Source: Nitrospira sp. (GTDB taxonomy: Bacteria; Nitrospirota; Nitrospiria; Nitrospirales; Nitrospiraceae). Taken from it: DNA of 8,511 nt. The DNA lies in the NCBI GenBank assembly GCA_024998705.1, contig JACOEF010000166.1:1-8511 (forward strand). The letters are read 5' to 3'. Every line of letters begins with the position of its first letter. The first letter of the stretch is position 1. Below the pieces are notes generated by a model, which saw only the letters and a program-made list of their open reading frames with translations, had not been told where the DNA came from and made no database searches. Shown here one piece after another: positions 7,407-8,511 of the stretch. The position numbers and the translations under genes are program-made.

Positions 7407-8511
7407 CTCCCGCGAGCGGACATAACTCAGGGCGGCCTGCGCCGATTCTTTCATGACGTCGCCGAGGTGCCCGGTGAGGGTGAGCTGGCCCTTGCCCTTC
7501 ATGACGGTCGCTTCGATATACAGCACATCCCCGCCGCTTTCGGTCCAGGCGAGGCCCGTGGCGACGCCGATTTCGTCCTTTTCAAGTTCCGCTTCGGGAA
7601 CGAATTTCGCGACGCCCAAAAACTTATTCCAATTGTTCTGGTCGATGGTGTGGCACTCCGACTTGCCCTCCGCCACCTTCTTCGCAACTTTCCGCATGAG
7701 GTTGGCGATCTCGCGTTCGAGGTTGCGGACGCCGGCTTCGCGGGTATAGTGCGAAATGACATGCCGGATGGTGCCTTCATTGACGCGGATATGTTTCTCG
7801 GTGATGCCGTGCTCGTTCATCTGGCGAGGGATCAGGTACTTTTGGGCGATGCCGAGCTTCTCTTCTTCCGTATACCCGGGGATATCGATCACTTCCATGC
7901 GATCCCGCAAGGCGGGCAGAATCGGATCCATGAGATTGGCCGTCGTCACGAACATGACTTCGGTCAAATCAAACGGCACACCCAGATAATGATCGGTGAA
8001 GGTGCTGTTTTGTTCCGGATCGAGCACTTCCAGCAGGGCGGCCGAAGGATCGCCTCTGAAATCCATGCCGACCTTGTCGACTTCATCGAGCATAAAGACC
8101 GGATTGTTCGTGCCGGCTTGTTTCATCCCTTGGATAATGCGACCCGGGAGTGCGCCGACGTAGGTCCGGCGATGCCCGCGGATTTCGGCTTCCTCCCGCA
8201 CGCCGCCGAGGCTGATGCGGACGAATTCGCGCCCCAGCGCGCGGGCGATGGATTTCCCTAAGGAGGTTTTGCCGACGCCAGGGGGGCCCACGAAACAGAG
8301 GATGGGCCCCTTCATCTTTTCTTTCAGTTTACGCACGGCGAGATACTCGACGATGCGCTCTTTCACTTTTTCCAGGTCGTAGTGGTCCTCGTTCAGCACC
8401 TTCATCGCGGCCTTCAGGTCGAGATTGTCTTTCGACTTTTTATTCCACGGCAGTTCGACCATCCATTCGAGGTAGGTTCGAACGGTGGCGGATTCCGCCG
8501 TGTCGGGGTGC
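7404..8511 (-). CDS. lon: Lon ATP-dependent protease, AAA+ part, 5' end beyond window and stopped by in-frame TAG
   Basis: Lon unfolds damaged and regulatory proteins with ATP and degrades them in a cytoplasmic hexamer. The frame is already open at the right edge (residues [15 protein letters not shown]), so the ATG at 8462 is internal and the N-terminal substrate-binding domain lies outside. Visible AAA+ motifs are Walker [10 protein letters not shown] (8262-8288), Walker B with FMLDEVDK (D and E codons 8082-8087), sensor-1 TTANLMDP and sensor-2 EAGVRNLER. The peptidase domain begins at [10 protein letters not shown] and reaches ALSYVRSRE before a TAG at 7404-7406. As read, the product would keep ATPase but lose the catalytic serine and lysine. 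The next gene of the apparent operon is thiL, after the lon remnant. Confidence 0.9.
   Translation of the reverse strand, partial: HPDTAESATVRTYLEWMVELPWNKKSKDNLDLKAAMKVLNEDHYDLEKVKERIVEYLAVRKLKEKMKGPILCFVGPPGVGKTSLGKSIARALGREFVRISLGGVREEAEIRGHRRTYVGALPGRIIQGMKQAGTNNPVFMLDEVDKVGMDFRGDPSAALLEVLDPEQNSTFTDHYLGVPFDLTEVMFVTTANLMDPILPALRDRMEVIDIPGYTEEEKLGIAQKYLIPRQMNEHGITEKHIRVNEGTIRHVISHYTREAGVRNLEREIANLMRKVAKKVAEGKSECHTIDQNNWNKFLGVAKFVPEAELEKDEIGVATGLAWTESGGDVLYIEATVMKGKGQLTLTGHLGDVMKESAQAALSYVRSRE

Noticed and set aside
7390..7420. A frameshift as the cause of the lon interruption.
   Set aside because: The frame before and after the TAG is the same and both sides align with Lon without a gap, so it is a substitution-type stop.
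7104..8261. A 385-codon open frame on the plus strand opposite lon.
   Set aside because: It is antisense to conserved AAA+ and protease motifs of Lon. Its translation is His/Gly/Asp/Phe-rich with no recognisable domain. Long antisense frames are common in G+C-rich genes.

Overview
All seven genes in this window lie on the minus strand, so transcription runs from high to low coordinates. The organism looks like a G+C-rich Gram-negative bacterium. The style of the PAS-rich sensor kinase (a short multi-helix membrane region followed by stacked PAS domains), its partner single-domain response regulators and the form of Lon suggest Nitrospira or a relative. That assignment is an inference from protein style, not a database match.

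Region A (8511 to 3895) reads as one transcription unit: lon, thiL, a DUF2062 membrane protein and an HD-domain phosphohydrolase. Spacers are 1, 23 and 23 nt. The unit combines protein quality control (Lon), the last step of thiamine diphosphate synthesis (ThiL), a small inner-membrane protein of unknown role and a probable dNTP hydrolase. No functional link among them is obvious beyond housekeeping. The striking point is that lon carries an in-frame amber codon (7404-7406) inside its proteolytic domain, just upstream of the catalytic serine. The reading frame beyond it stays open and fully conserved to the natural stop.

Region B (3671 to 3894) is a 224-bp intergenic stretch. It holds a weak terminator-like hairpin after the HD gene, a small cluster of CTAGGG/TAGGG repeats and a weak promoter candidate for the signalling operon.

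Region C (3670 to 1) is a tightly coupled signalling operon. It encodes a membrane-anchored histidine kinase with four PAS domains (GTG start, strong ribosome binding site), an Rcp1-type single-domain response regulator that overlaps it by 4 bp (ATGA), and a REC-PAS protein that starts 3 nt after the regulator's stop and runs off the window. The kinase lacks its own receiver domain, so the two downstream receivers are its likely phosphoryl acceptors. Its third PAS domain resembles the FixL heme PAS, including the histidine equivalent to the heme ligand.

I see no tRNA, rRNA, CRISPR array, insertion sequence or phage gene here. Nothing looks like a wholly new multi-gene system. The interrupted lon is the item most worth checking.
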